Shown one piece after another: positions 42,545 to 52,530 of a DNA stretch of 64,000 nt; positions within the stretch are counted from its first letter, which is position 1; each line of letters starts with the position of its first letter. Both the position numbers and the translations under genes were made by a program. Where the stretch lies: the NCBI GenBank assembly GCA_022821085.1, contig JAJEEG010000002.1, positions 434,001 to 498,000 on the forward strand, written 5' to 3'. The notes under the pieces are model-generated. The model was not told where the DNA came from and did no database searches. It worked only from the letters and a program-made list of their open reading frames with translations. Origin of the DNA: Candidatus Latescibacterota bacterium (GTDB taxonomy: Bacteria > JAAXHH01).

Positions 42545-43740
42545 TCGGGTTCTCCTTGATTGTCAGGCTGCAGGTCAAGGCGCGGTCTTTCGAGATCATG
42601 GCATATAAAACCCAAGTAGTTTTCGGGATGGACAACCTGGAAGAAACTGTGGGGATAAGCCTTGCGCCAGGCACCCGGCGCCCGGTTTGGCCTGGTGGAC
42701 CATTTCATTTCCGTCGCGAGCAGTCGCCCGCCCCATTCCTCGACCAGGTCGATCTCCTGGCGGTCGTAGGTACGCAAGAAATAGCTTTCGGCCAGGCGGC
42801 CGTTGTACAGGTTGTACTTCATCCGCTCAACCAGGACGTAGCTTTCCCATAGAGACCCCACGTCGTCACGCATCGCCAATGGGTTGAAGTTGTTGATCAG
42901 CCCGTTCCTGATGCCGTTGTCGTAGAAGTAGTACCTCCGGCTCTTGGTTATTTCCTTTCGCAGGTTGCGGCTGAAGCCGCGGCGGCTGTAGAGGATATAG
43001 GATTTTTCGAGCAGGTCCAGATAGCGATCCACGGTGTTCGCGCTCATGCCAAGCTGGGTGCCCAGTTCGGAAGTCGAAACCTGTTGTCCGGTCTGGAAGG
43101 CTAGCATCTGCAGCAGTCTGGTAAGCCTGTCCGCATTACGAATGCCTCCCAACTGGAGTATGTCCTTAAAAAGATAGGAAACGATCAATTCCTTCAGATA
43201 GCGTTGGCGGTCTTCGTTCGAGTCCATGAGGACGACCTCAGGATACGATCCGTAGATCAACCGCTGTTCGAGATGGGCCCTGGTCTGGTGCGCTGACTCC
43301 CGTTCCTGGATTTCCAGTTGGGCCAGGGGCAGAAGCAGCAGGGTATGCTTGCGGCCGGTCAGGGGCTCGCCGGTTTGCCGGGCCAGGTCGAAGGAAGAAG
43401 AGCCCGTGGCGATGATCCGTAGCCCCTCGACGTGATCGGCCAACAGTTTGAGATTCAGCCCGATTTCCCGGATATGCTGCGCTTCGTCGATAATCAGTGT
43501 ACGTCGCCGCCCGACGAAGGACGTCAGTTTGGCCAGGGATTGACTCTCCAGGTATTCCCGGACCACGATATCCTCCCCCGTCACGAGCAGGGCATCGGGG
43601 TCGTGTTTCCGAATGTAGCGCTTTATCAGCGTGGTCTTGCCCACCCTCCTGGGACCGTAAACCACGACGACTTTTCCCGGTGTAACCCGTTGAGCGAGAC
43701 GGGCGAGTTGCGCTTGAGGAATGTATAAACCTGTCATCAT
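42541..43740 (-). CDS. AAA_14/DUF4143 family ATPase
   Basis: 399 aa from ATG 43740. A further upstream ATG (43815) would add A/T-rich unconserved codons. Walker A is GPRRVGKT near residue 31, Walker B LIIDEAQH near 95. The C-terminal half is DUF4143, with YFYDNGIRNGLINNFNPL and EIDLVEEWGGRLLATEMKW, resembling a restriction-endonuclease-like fold. These ATPases are common in bacteria and archaea and their function is unknown. Some are linked to mobile DNA or toxin-antitoxin behaviour. The lower GC compared with neighbours hints at transfer. It is divergent to the SOS operon. Confidence 0.85.
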   Translation of the reverse strand: MMTGLYIPQAQLARLAQRVTPGKVVVVYGPRRVGKTTLIKRYIRKHDPDALLVTGEDIVVREYLESQSLAKLTSFVGRRRTLIIDEAQHIREIGLNLKLLADHVEGLRIIATGSSSFDLARQTGEPLTGRKHTLLLLPLAQLEIQERESAHQTRAHLEQRLIYGSYPEVVLMDSNEDRQRYLKELIVSYLFKDILQLGGIRNADRLTRLLQMLAFQTGQQVSTSELGTQLGMSANTVDRYLDLLEKSYILYSRRGFSRNLRKEITKSRRYYFYDNGIRNGLINNFNPLAMRDDVGSLWESYVLVERMKYNLYNGRLAESYFLRTYDRQEIDLVEEWGGRLLATEMKWSTRPNRAPGAWRKAYPHSFFQVVHPENYLGFICHDLERPRLDLQPDNQGEPE

Positions 43741-44056
43741 ATTGATATAATTAGTGTTAATTGTGTCAGTAATCAAGGGATATTTTTGATAAGATGTCTT
43801 TATGGAAATCTGCAACGCGATTCTGTGACCGCCTTGATGGCTGTCTGAAATTCAATTTTCCTTAAAACTGCTTGACATAACAGACAAATGTCTGTTTTTT
43901 GGATTTTCAGGCGCGCGTTTTGGTGCGCCGCTCTGTTGCGCCGGCCCGTTTCGCCGGCCCGTTTCGCCGGCCTATCCGCGTTGGTCCAATTCGCCGGCCC
44001 GTAACGCCGTCCATGTCATCGGCACGTTTCACCATCTCCGTCCCTGGGAGACCATC
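43741..44056. promoter_or_regulatory. Divergent region between AAA ATPase gene and lexA
   Basis: 316 bases. The left part (43741-43880) is A/T-rich. It holds the lexA promoter and operator (listed separately). The right part has a 13-bp tandem repeat CCGGCCCGTTTCG at 43941-43953 and 43954-43966, with a partial third. No gene is supported in it. Confidence 0.6.
43872..43900 (+). promoter_or_regulatory. LexA box within the lexA operon promoter
   Basis: A perfect palindrome AACAGACA-AA-TGTCTGTT at 43879-43896 begins two bases after a perfect -35 TTGACA (43872-43877) and would overlap the spacer and -10. It is the only such palindrome noticed in the window and sits upstream of lexA. LexA autoregulation of the mutasome operon is thus likely. 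It differs from the E. coli (CTGT-N8-ACAG), Bacillus and alphaproteobacterial boxes. Confidence 0.7.
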
Positions 44057-44671
44057 ATGGCCTATACATCGCCTGGGAAGACCAGGGAGAAGATCTACGA
44101 TTTCGTGCGGGAGCGGATCTTGAGCGGGACCCCGCCCACGACCCGGGACGTGCAGCGCGCATTCGGGTTCCGTGCGGTCCAGTCCGCCCGCCAGCACCTG
44201 GAGAAGCTGGTGTTCGAGGGGAAACTCGCCAAGGTGGACGGCAGGTCCCGGGGTTACCGGCTGCCGGAGTTCGGCAAGGCCGTCCCGCCCCAGTTGATCG
44301 CCATGCTGGGGCGTGTGCAGGCGGGCGAACTGACCGAGGCCATGGAGGACCCGCCGGAATACATCATGGTGCAGACGCGTTTCGACGACGATGAACTCTT
44401 CGCCCTGACCGTGGAGGGGGAGAGCATGCTTCATGCCGGCATCCTGCCGGGAGACGTGGTGATCGTGCGCCGGCAGCCGACGGCCAGTCCGGGGGACATC
44501 GTGGTGGCCCTGGTGGGCGACGAGGCGACGGTCAAGCGGTACCGGGAGCGGGACGGCCGCGTCGAGCTGCATCCGGAGAACGAGGCCTTCGACCCGATCA
44601 TCCCCCGGGAGGACGGCGCGCCCTTTTCGCTGCTGGGCAAGGTCATCGAGATACGGCGGAGCGTTGAGTAG
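44057..44671 (+). CDS. lexA: SOS repressor LexA
   Basis: 204 aa. N-terminal winged helix (about 10-70) with TTRDVQRAFGFRAVQSARQHL as recognition region, differing from E. coli LexA and in keeping with a different operator. The self-cleavage site is Ala89-Gly90 (VQAGEL), the catalytic pair Ser123 (GESM) and Lys160 (ATVKRY). RecA-ssDNA filaments trigger cleavage and derepression. First gene of the lexA-imuA-imuB-dnaE2 operon, behind its own candidate operator. Confidence 0.95.
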   Translation: MAYTSPGKTREKIYDFVRERILSGTPPTTRDVQRAFGFRAVQSARQHLEKLVFEGKLAKVDGRSRGYRLPEFGKAVPPQLIAMLGRVQAGELTEAMEDPPEYIMVQTRFDDDELFALTVEGESMLHAGILPGDVVIVRRQPTASPGDIVVALVGDEATVKRYRERDGRVELHPENEAFDPIIPREDGAPFSLLGKVIEIRRSVE

Positions 44672-44744
44672 GACGGCCAGTCCGGCGCGCCGAGTAACCC
44701 ATCGAACACATCGAATAGCACATCGCACAACCGAAGGAATCATC

Positions 44745-45380
44745 ATGTCGTCCCTGCAGGACCGGGATCTGCAGGATCTCGAACCCTATTTCACGCGGAT
44801 GCCCGCCGGAAAGCGGGAGGAGCGGCCGCGCTGGTCGCGGTCGCAGTTGGCCGGGCGCCTCTGCGAGCTCTCGTCCGTCCCCGGGGCCGCCCTGCTGACG
44901 GCCGCCTTCCGGCTGGTGCTGGACGCCCAGCTCGAGGGCGAGCCGGCGGCCTGGATCACGGCGACGCCGGACACCTTCTTCGCGCCGGACGCGGCGGAGA
45001 GCGGCGTGGACCTGGACGCCCTGGTGGTCATCCGCGTACCGGACGCGCGGGCCGCGGCGCGGGCGGCGGACCGGGTCCTGCGTTCGGGCGGCTTCGGCCT
45101 GGTGGTGATGGACCTGCACGCCGATTCCAGGATCCCCGTGCCCCTGCAGGTGCGCCTGGCCCGGCAGGCGCGGGACCACCATGCCGCCCTCCTGTGCCTG
45201 ACCGCCAAGTCCCGCGAGGCGCCTTCGCTGGGGCCGATGGTCACCCTGAGGGGCCAGACCTCCTGCCGCCGCCTGGCGGTGGACCGTTTTCAATGCGAAA
45301 TCGAAATCCTGAAGGACAAACGTCATGGACCGGGCTGGCGCCACACCGAAATCTGCCGCGGGCCGGACGGCCTGCATTAA
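44745..45380 (+). CDS. imuA: ImuA-like mutasome accessory protein
   Basis: 211 aa from ATG 44745 with GAAGGA upstream. A RecA/SulA-like fold with no intact Walker A: the segment after the first strand reads ITATPDTFFAPDAAESG, and the following blocks LDALVVIRVPDARAAARAADRVLRSG-type and FGLVVMDLH resemble ImuA/SulA. ImuA proteins bind RecA and ImuB and are needed for DnaE2-dependent damage tolerance. Overlaps imuB by 56 bases, so the two are tightly coupled. Weak sequence conservation. The name leans on gene order. Confidence 0.75.
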   Translation: MSSLQDRDLQDLEPYFTRMPAGKREERPRWSRSQLAGRLCELSSVPGAALLTAAFRLVLDAQLEGEPAAWITATPDTFFAPDAAESGVDLDALVVIRVPDARAAARAADRVLRSGGFGLVVMDLHADSRIPVPLQVRLARQARDHHAALLCLTAKSREAPSLGPMVTLRGQTSCRRLAVDRFQCEIEILKDKRHGPGWRHTEICRGPDGLH

Positions 45381-46815
45381 CATCCGGGCGCTGCCGCTTC
45401 GGCTCCTGCTGAGGAGCCATCCGCAGTGGCGGGAACGGCCGGTGGCGGTGGTGGAAGAAGAAAAGCCCCTGAGTCCCATCCTGTGGCTCAACGCCGCGGC
45501 CGTTAAGGGCGGGATCCGGCCGGGCATGAAATACGCCGCGGCCCTCTCCCTGGACCGCGGCCTGTGCGCCGGGACGGTTTCGGAGGAGGAGGTCGGGGCG
45601 GCGGTCCGGCAGGTCCACGGCGCGCTGGACCGTTTCAGCCCCCGGGTGGAGCCGAGCGGGGAGGAACCGGGGATCTTCTGGGTGGACGCGGGGGGACTGG
45701 ACCGGCTCTACGCGTCGCTGGAGGACTGGGCCGGGCAGATGCACGCCGCCCTCTCCGGGCTGGAACTGCCGGCGAGCATCGCGGTCGGTTTCGGCCGCTT
45801 CGGCACCTATGCCGTCGCCAAGGCGAGGGACGCGGTGACCGTGCTCCCCACCATGGCGGCCGAGGAAGCCGAGAGCCGAAAGGTGCGGCTGCTCGATCTG
45901 CAACTCGAGCCGAAGCTGCGGGAACGGCTGGACAAGCTGGCCGTGTATACCGTGGGGGATTTCCTGGCCCTTCCCGGGGAGCGGATCGCCCGGCATCTCG
46001 GCGGGCAGGCCCGGGCGCTCTACCGCTTCGCGGCGGGAGACCGGTCCCTGCCCCTTCAGCCGCGGGGCCTTTCCGAACCGCTCCGCGCCCGGATGGAACT
46101 GGACGCGAACGAATCGGACGCCCGGGGCCTCCGGTTCCGGGTGTCCCAGCTACTGGCGCCCCTGCTGAAGGCCGCGGGAGAAAGATACCAGGCGGCCGCC
46201 GCCCTCCGGCTGGCGTTCCGGCAGGAGAACGGCACGCGCCATCGCTGCCGGGTCCAGGCGGCCGAACCGACGCTGGATGCCAGGGTCCTGCTGGAACTGG
46301 TGGGCCTGCGCCTGGAAACGATTTCCTTCCCCTTCCCCCCGGTGGAGCTGGTCCTCGAGGTGGAGGGCGTGGGCGTCACCGCCGACAAGCTGAACCTGCT
46401 GCAGGAGAACCCGGACCGCGACAGGGGATCGGCCATGCGGGCCCTGGCGCGGGTCCGGGCCGAGTTCGGGCCCGGTTCGGTCCTCACGGCGCAACTGGCG
46501 TCGGGACATCTCCCGGAAGCCCGTTTCGGGTGGCAGCCCTTCGGCAAGCTCTCCGCGGCCACCCCCCGACCGGTGGCCGTGCGCGCCCTGGTGCGCCGCG
46601 CCCACGCCCGTCCCCGGCTCCTGGAAGGCCAGCCCGTGAACTGGCAGGCGCCTTCGGGCCCCGGCCCGCCCCCGGAACACCTGGTCAGCGGCGGATGGTG
46701 GGTCCGGGAAATCCGGAGGGACTACCGTTTCGTCGACACCGCGCGGGGCGAAACCCTCTGGATCTACTACGACCACGGGAGCGGCCGCTGGTACGTCCAG
46801 GGCCGGGTGGAATGA
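45325..46815 (+). CDS. imuB: ImuB, inactive Y-family polymerase-like protein
   Basis: 496 aa. Y-family fold with the palm start [20 protein letters not shown], and [15 protein letters not shown] where active enzymes have SIDEAYLD. The catalytic acidic residues are not kept, as expected for ImuB, which acts as the hub joining DnaE2, ImuA and the beta clamp. The little-finger region spans about 240-360. Ribosome site GAAGGA precedes ATG 45325. Its stop overlaps the dnaE2 start (ATGATG). Confidence 0.9.
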   Translation: MDRAGATPKSAAGRTACINIRALPLRLLLRSHPQWRERPVAVVEEEKPLSPILWLNAAAVKGGIRPGMKYAAALSLDRGLCAGTVSEEEVGAAVRQVHGALDRFSPRVEPSGEEPGIFWVDAGGLDRLYASLEDWAGQMHAALSGLELPASIAVGFGRFGTYAVAKARDAVTVLPTMAAEEAESRKVRLLDLQLEPKLRERLDKLAVYTVGDFLALPGERIARHLGGQARALYRFAAGDRSLPLQPRGLSEPLRARMELDANESDARGLRFRVSQLLAPLLKAAGERYQAAAALRLAFRQENGTRHRCRVQAAEPTLDARVLLELVGLRLETISFPFPPVELVLEVEGVGVTADKLNLLQENPDRDRGSAMRALARVRAEFGPGSVLTAQLASGHLPEARFGWQPFGKLSAATPRPVAVRALVRRAHARPRLLEGQPVNWQAPSGPGPPPEHLVSGGWWVREIRRDYRFVDTARGETLWIYYDHGSGRWYVQGRVE

Positions 46816-49800
46816 TGGCCCGGGAACGCGCGGATCCGGCGCCCACGAACCCGCCCTCGGACCCCACTTTCGCGCCCCGGGTCGCCGCCAGCACCTACGC
46901 GCCCCTCTGGTGCAAGAGCAATTACTCCTTCCTGGAAGGGGCCAGCCATCCCGAGGAACTGGTGGAGGCCTGCCGGCGCCTGGGCATCCCGTCCCTGGCC
47001 CTCACCGATCGCAACGGCGTGTACGGCATCGTGCGGGCCCACGTCCGCGCCCGGGAACTGGACGTCCACCTGGTCGTGGGGTCGCAGGTCAGCCTCCGGG
47101 ACGGTTCGGAGATCGTGCTGCTGGTCCAGGATCGGGAAGGCTACGCCCACCTCTGCCGGCTGCTGACCGCCGGTCACCTGCGCGGCGCCAAGGGGGACTG
47201 CCGGGTGAGCTGGGAGGAGGTGTGCCGCCACAGCCCGGGGCTGATCGCCCTGTGGATCGGGGCAGCCAGCGGGATGGCCGGCGGAAAGGCCGGTTCCAGC
47301 GCGCCCGGAAGAGATGCCGGTCCGGCCGCGTCCGCCCCCGCCCCCGTCCTCGAACAGCTTTGCGCGGCCTTCGAAGACCGCCTCTACGTGGTCCTGGCCC
47401 GGCACCGCCGGGCGGAGGAGACTCTGAAGGAGATCCGGCTCCGGGAGCTGGCGGACCGGTTCGGCCTGCCCACCGTGGCCGCCGTGGAGGTCCTCTACCA
47501 TACGCCCGGTCGGCGCCCCCTGCAGGACGTGCTCACCTGCATCCGGGAGGGGGTGACCCTGCCCGCGGCCGGGCGGCTCCTCCGGCCGAACGACCAGCAC
47601 GCGCTCAAGGGGCCGGAGGACATGGCCCGCCTCTTCGCCGACGATCCGGCGTCCCTCGAACGGACCCGCGAGGTGGCCGCCCGCTGCGCCTTCTCCCTCG
47701 GGGAACTGCGCTACCGCTACCCGCTGGAGCGCCTGCCGCAGGGCAAGACGTCCTTCCAGTACCTGGAGGAGCGCACCTTCGCGGGCGCGGCCCGCCGCCT
47801 GGGCGGCAAGTTCGAAACGCAGGTCCCCCAGCTGAAGAAGGAACTCGCGCTGATCCGGGAACTGGAGTACGAGGGTTATTTCCTGACCATGCACGAGATC
47901 GTGGAGTACTGCCGCCGCGAGCGCATCCTCTGCCAGGGCCGCGGGTCGGCGGCCAACTCCGCCGTCTGCTTCGCCCTGGGCATCACGGGCGTGGACCCCA
48001 CCCAGGTGAACCTCCTCTTCGAGCGGTTCATCTCCAGGGAAAGGGCCGAGCCGCCGGACATCGACCTGGACATCGAGCACAACCGCCGGGAGGAGGTGAT
48101 CCAGCACGTGTACAAGAAGTACGGGCGCACCCACGCCGCCATGGTGGCCAACGTGGTCCGCTACCGGCACCGGTCCGCCATCCGGGAGGTGGGCAAGGTC
48201 CTCGAGATCCCGGCCACCGGCCTGGACCGCCTGGCCCGGCAGGTGTCCCACGGGCACTGGGACGAGGACTTCATCCGCCAGGCCGGCCTCGATCCGGAGA
48301 ACCCGGCCCTGCGCCACCTGGCCGCCCTGGTGCTGGAGATCCAGGACTTCCCCCGCCACCTCTCCATCCACCCCGGGGGTTTCCTGCTGGGCCACCACCC
48401 CGTCCACGACCTGGTGCCCATCGAGAACGCCACCATGGAGGGGCGGACGGTGATCCAGTGGGACAAGGAGGACGTGGAGGACGCGGGGCTGTTCAAGGTG
48501 GACCTCCTGGGCCTCGGCGCCCTCAACCTGCTGCACCTCGGCTTCGACCTCCTGCGGCGGCACCGCCGGATGGAACTCTCCCTGGCCACGCTCCCCCGGG
48601 AGGACGCCACCACCTTCGACCTGATCTGCCGCAGCGACACGGTGGGCGTGTTCCAGATCGAGAGCCGGGCCCAGATGGCCATGCTCGGGCGCCTGAAGCC
48701 CCGCACCTACTACGACCTGGTGATCGAGATCAGCATCGTCCGCCCGGGGCCCATCACGGGCGGCATGGTCCATCCCTACCTGCGGCGGCGCAACGGGGAG
48801 GAAGAGGTCACCTATCCCCACGAAAGCCTCGTGCCCGTCCTTGAGAAGACCCTGGGCGTGCCCCTCTTCCAGGAGCAGGTGATGCAGCTGGCCATGGTGG
48901 CGGCGGACTACACCCCCGGCGAGGCGGACCAGCTCCGGCGGGACATGGCGGCCTGGCGGCGGTCGGGACGGATCGAGCGGCACCGGGAACGGCTGGTCTC
49001 GCGCATGATCAAAAAAGGCATCGCGCAGGAATTCGCCGAGCACGTCTTCATGCAGATCCGCGGCTTCGGCGAGTACGGTTTCCCGGAGAGCCACGCCGCC
49101 AGCTTCGCCCACATCGCCTACGCCACCGCCTACCTGCGCTGCCATTACCCGGCGGAGTTCACCTGCGCCCTGCTCAACGCCCAGCCCATGGGGTTCTACT
49201 CGCCCTCCACCATCGTCAACGACGCCCGGATACACGGGGTGGAGGTGCGCCCGGTGAGCCTGCGCCGCAGCCGCTGGGACTGCACGCTGGAGGCGGTCGG
49301 GCACGGCAGTGAGGGCGGTGATGGCGCGAGCGTTCCAGTCGGCAATGGGGGCGGAAGCGGTGCGGCCGGAGCGGGTTCGGGTCGCGGCGCGGATGCGGGC
49401 GGCAAGGCAAGCGTCAACGGCAGCGGCAACAGGTCCGGCAACGCGTCCGGCAATGGGCATGCCGGCCGCAAACCCCGCCTTCCCTTCGCGGTCCGCATGG
49501 GTCTGCGCTACGTCCGCGGACTGGGGGAAGGCGACGGGGAGCGGCTGGAAGCGGCCATGGAGCAGGCGCCCTTCCGCGATATCGCCGACGTCGCCCGGCG
49601 GAGCGGCCTGAGCGCGGACAAACTCGAGTCCCTGGCCGAGGCGGGCGCCTTCGCGTGCTTCGGTCCGCTTGGCCCGTTCGGCCCGGACCGCCGCGGCGCC
49701 TTATGGCAGGTCCTGGGGACCGAAACCGGCGGGCCGCCCCCCTTGCCGATGAAATCCCGCGATGCCCAGCCCCGCTTCCTGTCTCTGAACAGCCTGGAGA

Positions 49801-50207
49801 CCATCCTCTGGGACCACCAGGCCGCCGGCCACAGCGTGCAGGGCCACCTCCTCAAGCCGCGCCGCGCCGAACTCGCCGCCCGGGGCCTGCCCACCGCCCG
49901 GGAACTCAACGGCATGCCGGACGGCCGCTCGGTCCGCTACGTGGGCCTGGTCATCTGCCGCCAGCGCCCCGGGACCGCCCAGGGCGTCACCTTCATGACG
50001 CTGGAGGACGAGACCGGCTTCGTGAACCTGGTCATCTGGGAAAAGGTGTTCGAGCGCAACGCCCTGCTGGCCAGGACGCTGCACTGCATGGGCGTGACCG
50101 GCAACCTGCAGGTGGGCGAGGGCGTGGTCCACCTCGTGGTCGAGACGGTCTGGGACCCGAAGCTGGAGGACCGGACGCTGCGGCTGCGGAGCCGGGATTT
50201 CCGATGA
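46812..50207 (+). CDS. dnaE2: Error-prone DNA polymerase DnaE2
   Basis: 1131 aa. It starts at ATG 46812 overlapping the imuB stop. The frame is open further upstream but that part lies in imuB. PHP domain at about 38-260 ([20 protein letters not shown] split), palm with catalytic aspartates in [15 protein letters not shown] (about residue 415), [15 protein letters not shown], fingers, helix-hairpin-helix, and a C-terminal OB domain (about 1025-1090, [15 protein letters not shown]). It carries out mutagenic translesion synthesis in the SOS response. Residues about 829-886 are a Gly/Ser/Asn-rich insertion not found in typical DnaE2. In-frame repeats suggest slippage origin. Confidence 0.95.
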   Translation: MMARERADPAPTNPPSDPTFAPRVAASTYAPLWCKSNYSFLEGASHPEELVEACRRLGIPSLALTDRNGVYGIVRAHVRARELDVHLVVGSQVSLRDGSEIVLLVQDREGYAHLCRLLTAGHLRGAKGDCRVSWEEVCRHSPGLIALWIGAASGMAGGKAGSSAPGRDAGPAASAPAPVLEQLCAAFEDRLYVVLARHRRAEETLKEIRLRELADRFGLPTVAAVEVLYHTPGRRPLQDVLTCIREGVTLPAAGRLLRPNDQHALKGPEDMARLFADDPASLERTREVAARCAFSLGELRYRYPLERLPQGKTSFQYLEERTFAGAARRLGGKFETQVPQLKKELALIRELEYEGYFLTMHEIVEYCRRERILCQGRGSAANSAVCFALGITGVDPTQVNLLFERFISRERAEPPDIDLDIEHNRREEVIQHVYKKYGRTHAAMVANVVRYRHRSAIREVGKVLEIPATGLDRLARQVSHGHWDEDFIRQAGLDPENPALRHLAALVLEIQDFPRHLSIHPGGFLLGHHPVHDLVPIENATMEGRTVIQWDKEDVEDAGLFKVDLLGLGALNLLHLGFDLLRRHRRMELSLATLPREDATTFDLICRSDTVGVFQIESRAQMAMLGRLKPRTYYDLVIEISIVRPGPITGGMVHPYLRRRNGEEEVTYPHESLVPVLEKTLGVPLFQEQVMQLAMVAADYTPGEADQLRRDMAAWRRSGRIERHRERLVSRMIKKGIAQEFAEHVFMQIRGFGEYGFPESHAASFAHIAYATAYLRCHYPAEFTCALLNAQPMGFYSPSTIVNDARIHGVEVRPVSLRRSRWDCTLEAVGHGSEGGDGASVPVGNGGGSGAAGAGSGRGADAGGKASVNGSGNRSGNASGNGHAGRKPRLPFAVRMGLRYVRGLGEGDGERLEAAMEQAPFRDIADVARRSGLSADKLESLAEAGAFACFGPLGPFGPDRRGALWQVLGTETGGPPPLPMKSRDAQPRFLSLNSLETILWDHQAAGHSVQGHLLKPRRAELAARGLPTARELNGMPDGRSVRYVGLVICRQRPGTAQGVTFMTLEDETGFVNLVIWEKVFERNALLARTLHCMGVTGNLQVGEGVVHLVVETVWDPKLEDRTLRLRSRDFR

Positions 50208-50318
50208 GTGACGAAAGAGTACGGAAGCTAACGAGCAAATGGAAAGGAAGAACCGACTTACTGGTAAATCGGAATCTAAATTACTAAATGAAATAATATC
50301 AATAGATTAATGATCATT

Positions 50319-50406
50319 AACTTGCAATTGGACAGAAGAAAACTTGCAATCAGACGACATTAAACTTGCAATTGGACGGAAGTAAACTTGCAATTGGACG
50401 CTTCGC
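50319..50406. repeat. Four direct 22-bp repeats downstream of dnaE2
   Basis: Units start at 50319, 50341, 50363 and 50385, exactly 22 bases apart, each beginning AACTTGCAAT and three continuing TGGAC. The consensus is AACTTGCAATTGGACNGAAG. They lie in an A/T-rich stretch (50215-50400) unlike the flanks. Regular iteration on two helical turns suggests a protein-binding array such as a transposon end, or an integration remnant. No spacers or cas genes, so not CRISPR. Confidence 0.9.
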
Positions 50407-50434
50407 CGACACCCATGAAACACCGCAGCGTTCT

Positions 50435-50761
50435 TCACTTGGCCGGCAGGGAAGCCGCGTAGTCTGCGGCGCGGGCCACCCAGGTCGCCAGGTCATCCTC
50501 GCTCGCAATGCCCGCCGGCTCCACCAGCGCCCATCCCCTCATGGTCCGTCCCGCGATGTCGGCGGGCTTCGTGTGCGGTTCGGCCAGCGTCTCCTCGTGC
50601 TTCTCCCGCTCGATCCGTACGATGAGCGAACCCTTCCAGGTCCCCACGCACATGTTGCCGTGGATCATGAAACAGACGCCGCCGAACATGTTCTTCTCGG
50701 AGTAGCCCGGATGCGGTGAAAGCATGGGACGAATCCGGCCGGCCAACATGTCGTTGTGCAT
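50435..50761 (-). CDS. TfoX N-terminal domain protein
   Basis: 108 aa with GGAGGG upstream of ATG 50761. The pattern NMFGGVCFMIHGNMCVGTWKG followed by LIVRIEREKHEE and MRGWALVEP is the TfoX/Sxy N-terminal domain. TfoX in gammaproteobacteria regulates competence together with CRP, but single-domain TfoX proteins are widespread and uncharacterised. The C-terminal TfoX domain is absent. It is the last gene of a minus-strand run after the PolB-like exonuclease. Confidence 0.85.
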   Translation of the reverse strand: MHNDMLAGRIRPMLSPHPGYSEKNMFGGVCFMIHGNMCVGTWKGSLIVRIEREKHEETLAEPHTKPADIAGRTMRGWALVEPAGIASEDDLATWVARAADYAASLPAK

Positions 50762-50897
50762 CTTGACTTGCCCTCCAAGTAAAAAAACGTCATCGTTCCG
50801 GCATGAACATTACCGGCCGGAACGGCATCCGCCGGTTCCGGGTACACCCAGCCACCATGGACCTGAACCGCGTGCTCAAGTTCTACCGGACGCTATA

Positions 50898-51755
50898 TCA
50901 CCTTTCCCCCATCATCCCCCTCAACCGGTCCCATTCTTCCAGGTAAGCCGCCAGATGCCCGTTTTCCGGTGATTGCGCCTTCTCCGCGAGCATGGTCCGC
51001 ACCAGGTCCTGTTCCTCCAGGTACTGGTCGTCGCTGAAGAACCCCGCGAAATGGGCGATGCGAAGCCAGACGAGGTAGGTCGTCACGGCATCGTGCTGGT
51101 TGTACTGGGCGATGCGCCGGATACCGCCGTCGAGCCAGGCCTCGGCGACGCTGTCACCGTCGAAACCACCCAACTTGCCCGGGATACCCGACAGTACCGC
51201 CATCTCCTTCAGGGAGGGGCGCGCCTTGCCCCACTCGCCGATGGCCGTCATCAGGTCCACGTTCCACTCGCTGGCCCGCGAGAAGTAATCGTAGCCCTCC
51301 CAGGGCTTGTCCGGCCGCTTGCAGAACCCGGGGGCGGTGATGCCCTTGATGATCCCGCGCTGGATCATGACAGGCAGGTCCGACCCGGTGGAATTGAAGC
51401 CTACGAGCTGGGGCAGGCGGCGGCCCACGCTTTCCAGGAACCGGGACAGGATCGTGGCTTCGTCGCAGTCGTCGGGGTTGTCCGGGTCCCGGGGTTGTAC
51501 GCGCAGGTCAAGCGTGATGTTTCCCTGTGGATCCTGGCTCCGGGTCACCATGGCGATGGAGACCAGGCGGGACATGGCGTACTTGAGAAAGGGCCGCGGC
51601 TTTTCTTCGGTGGCCCCGTTCTGGCGCCACATCTCCTGGATGACCTCGGAGTCGGGCATATCGGCCGGCAGGTCGTAGAGCAGGCGTCCCGCGTCGGGGT
51701 CGGGCACCCATTCCGCGTCGAAGGCCCACACATCGTGTTTTACGCTTTTGAACAT
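50898..51755 (-). CDS. Predicted 3'-5' exonuclease, PolB-like
   Basis: 285 aa. DEDD-type exonuclease: first motif FDAEWVPD near residue 12, second VGFNSTGSDLPVMIQRG near 118-134 (Asn/Asp), third YNQHDAVTTYLVW near 220 (His/Asp). This matches the family described as 3'-5' exonuclease related to the PolB exonuclease domain. No polymerase domain follows. It probably works in repair or RNA/DNA turnover. Its start overlaps the end of the vapC-like gene by 16 bases, so it may be cotranscribed with the toxin-antitoxin pair. Confidence 0.85.
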   Translation of the reverse strand: MFKSVKHDVWAFDAEWVPDPDAGRLLYDLPADMPDSEVIQEMWRQNGATEEKPRPFLKYAMSRLVSIAMVTRSQDPQGNITLDLRVQPRDPDNPDDCDEATILSRFLESVGRRLPQLVGFNSTGSDLPVMIQRGIIKGITAPGFCKRPDKPWEGYDYFSRASEWNVDLMTAIGEWGKARPSLKEMAVLSGIPGKLGGFDGDSVAEAWLDGGIRRIAQYNQHDAVTTYLVWLRIAHFAGFFSDDQYLEEQDLVRTMLAEKAQSPENGHLAAYLEEWDRLRGMMGER

Positions 51756-52147
51756 GATAACAAGGTAACTCCTTCCTGCCGTGCGGCCTTCCGATCGAAA
51801 GTGTGCAAAGGCAATGCGTTCGATCGTTCGGCGGCAGCCAGTATCATAAGGTCCGAGAATCCTGTGCTGCCCGTCCCGTAACTGAACGCAGCCTGTGCGA
51901 CATCGGCGCCAGCCTCAATCACCAGTACGTCCGTTGAGACCAGCTGCTCCAATGCATCGGCAATATCCTCACGAGAAAGGCCATAAGCCCGTTCCAGAAC
52001 CCAGACGAGTTCAAGAATGACTTCCCGGCAGACGAACCCGGGTTGGTCCGCGGTAAGCGAAGACATTAAACTCCGGGCGGTCGCGGCCTGTGCTTCGTCG
52101 TCGCGCACCAGGTACCGAACGAGAACGTTGGTGTCCAGCGCAATCAT
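51740..52147 (-). CDS. vapC: PIN-domain toxin, VapC family
   Basis: 135 aa. PIN ribonuclease with Asp5 in LDTNVLVRYL, an acidic Glu in VCREVILELVWVLERAYGL, and a late Asp in STGFSDLMILAAAE, then LHTFDRKAA. VapC toxins cleave tRNA or rRNA, and growth arrest is prevented by the paired antitoxin. It overlaps the upstream AbrB-type antitoxin gene by four bases. All catalytic acids look intact, so it is likely functional. Confidence 0.9.
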   Translation of the reverse strand: MIALDTNVLVRYLVRDDEAQAATARSLMSSLTADQPGFVCREVILELVWVLERAYGLSREDIADALEQLVSTDVLVIEAGADVAQAAFSYGTGSTGFSDLMILAAAERSNALPLHTFDRKAARQEGVTLLSCSKA

Positions 52148-52377
52148 TCTTCACTGGCTCCACGGGCAACGGCCTGCTCCATCTCGTCGATGGTGACGAC
52201 AGGTCCCTGGTACTTGAGCATGCCATACAATCGACTGATCGGGCGCACGGGCAGAATGCGCACTTCCTGGTCGCAGATCACGTAGCGAACTTTGTCCCCG
52301 GCAGATAAGCCGAGTGATTCCCGAACCACCTTGGGGAGCGTTGTCTGTCCTCTGCTCGTGACACTGGATTCGATCAT
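52144..52377 (-). CDS. vapB: AbrB/SpoVT-type antitoxin, VapB-like
   Basis: 77 aa. The start is set at ATG 52377, because the GGAGG on the minus strand (52391-52387) is nine bases away, whereas the ATG at 52383 would be only three bases from it. Swapped-hairpin AbrB fold: SVTSRGQTTLPKVVRESLGLSAGDKVRYV. The acidic C-terminus probably wraps the toxin. It should bind its own promoter, where the A/T-rich stretch 52400-52445 is a likely site. Confidence 0.9.
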   Translation of the reverse strand: MIESSVTSRGQTTLPKVVRESLGLSAGDKVRYVICDQEVRILPVRPISRLYGMLKYQGPVVTIDEMEQAVARGASEE

Positions 52378-52530
52378 GATCATTCACCTCCTGCATTATA
52401 ATTCGCTATATTCCTTACTTTTGTCAATAAAATAAGGAAACATATACATGTCCTTACTGATGGAACAGTCGTATCTGAAATCCGCTCAGATACCGCAGGG
52501 GTCTGGTTTGGGATCAACGTCAGGATCTGG

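Noticed and set aside
45564-46811. 5' extension of the dnaE2 frame through imuB
   Set aside because: The residues are Gly/Arg/Pro noise and the real imuB uses another frame. DnaE2 homology starts after 46812.
46767-49460. An 897-codon frame antisense to dnaE2
   Set aside because: Shadow of the polymerase gene, no family features.
50319-50406. CRISPR array
   Set aside because: Repeats are contiguous with no spacers and no cas genes nearby.
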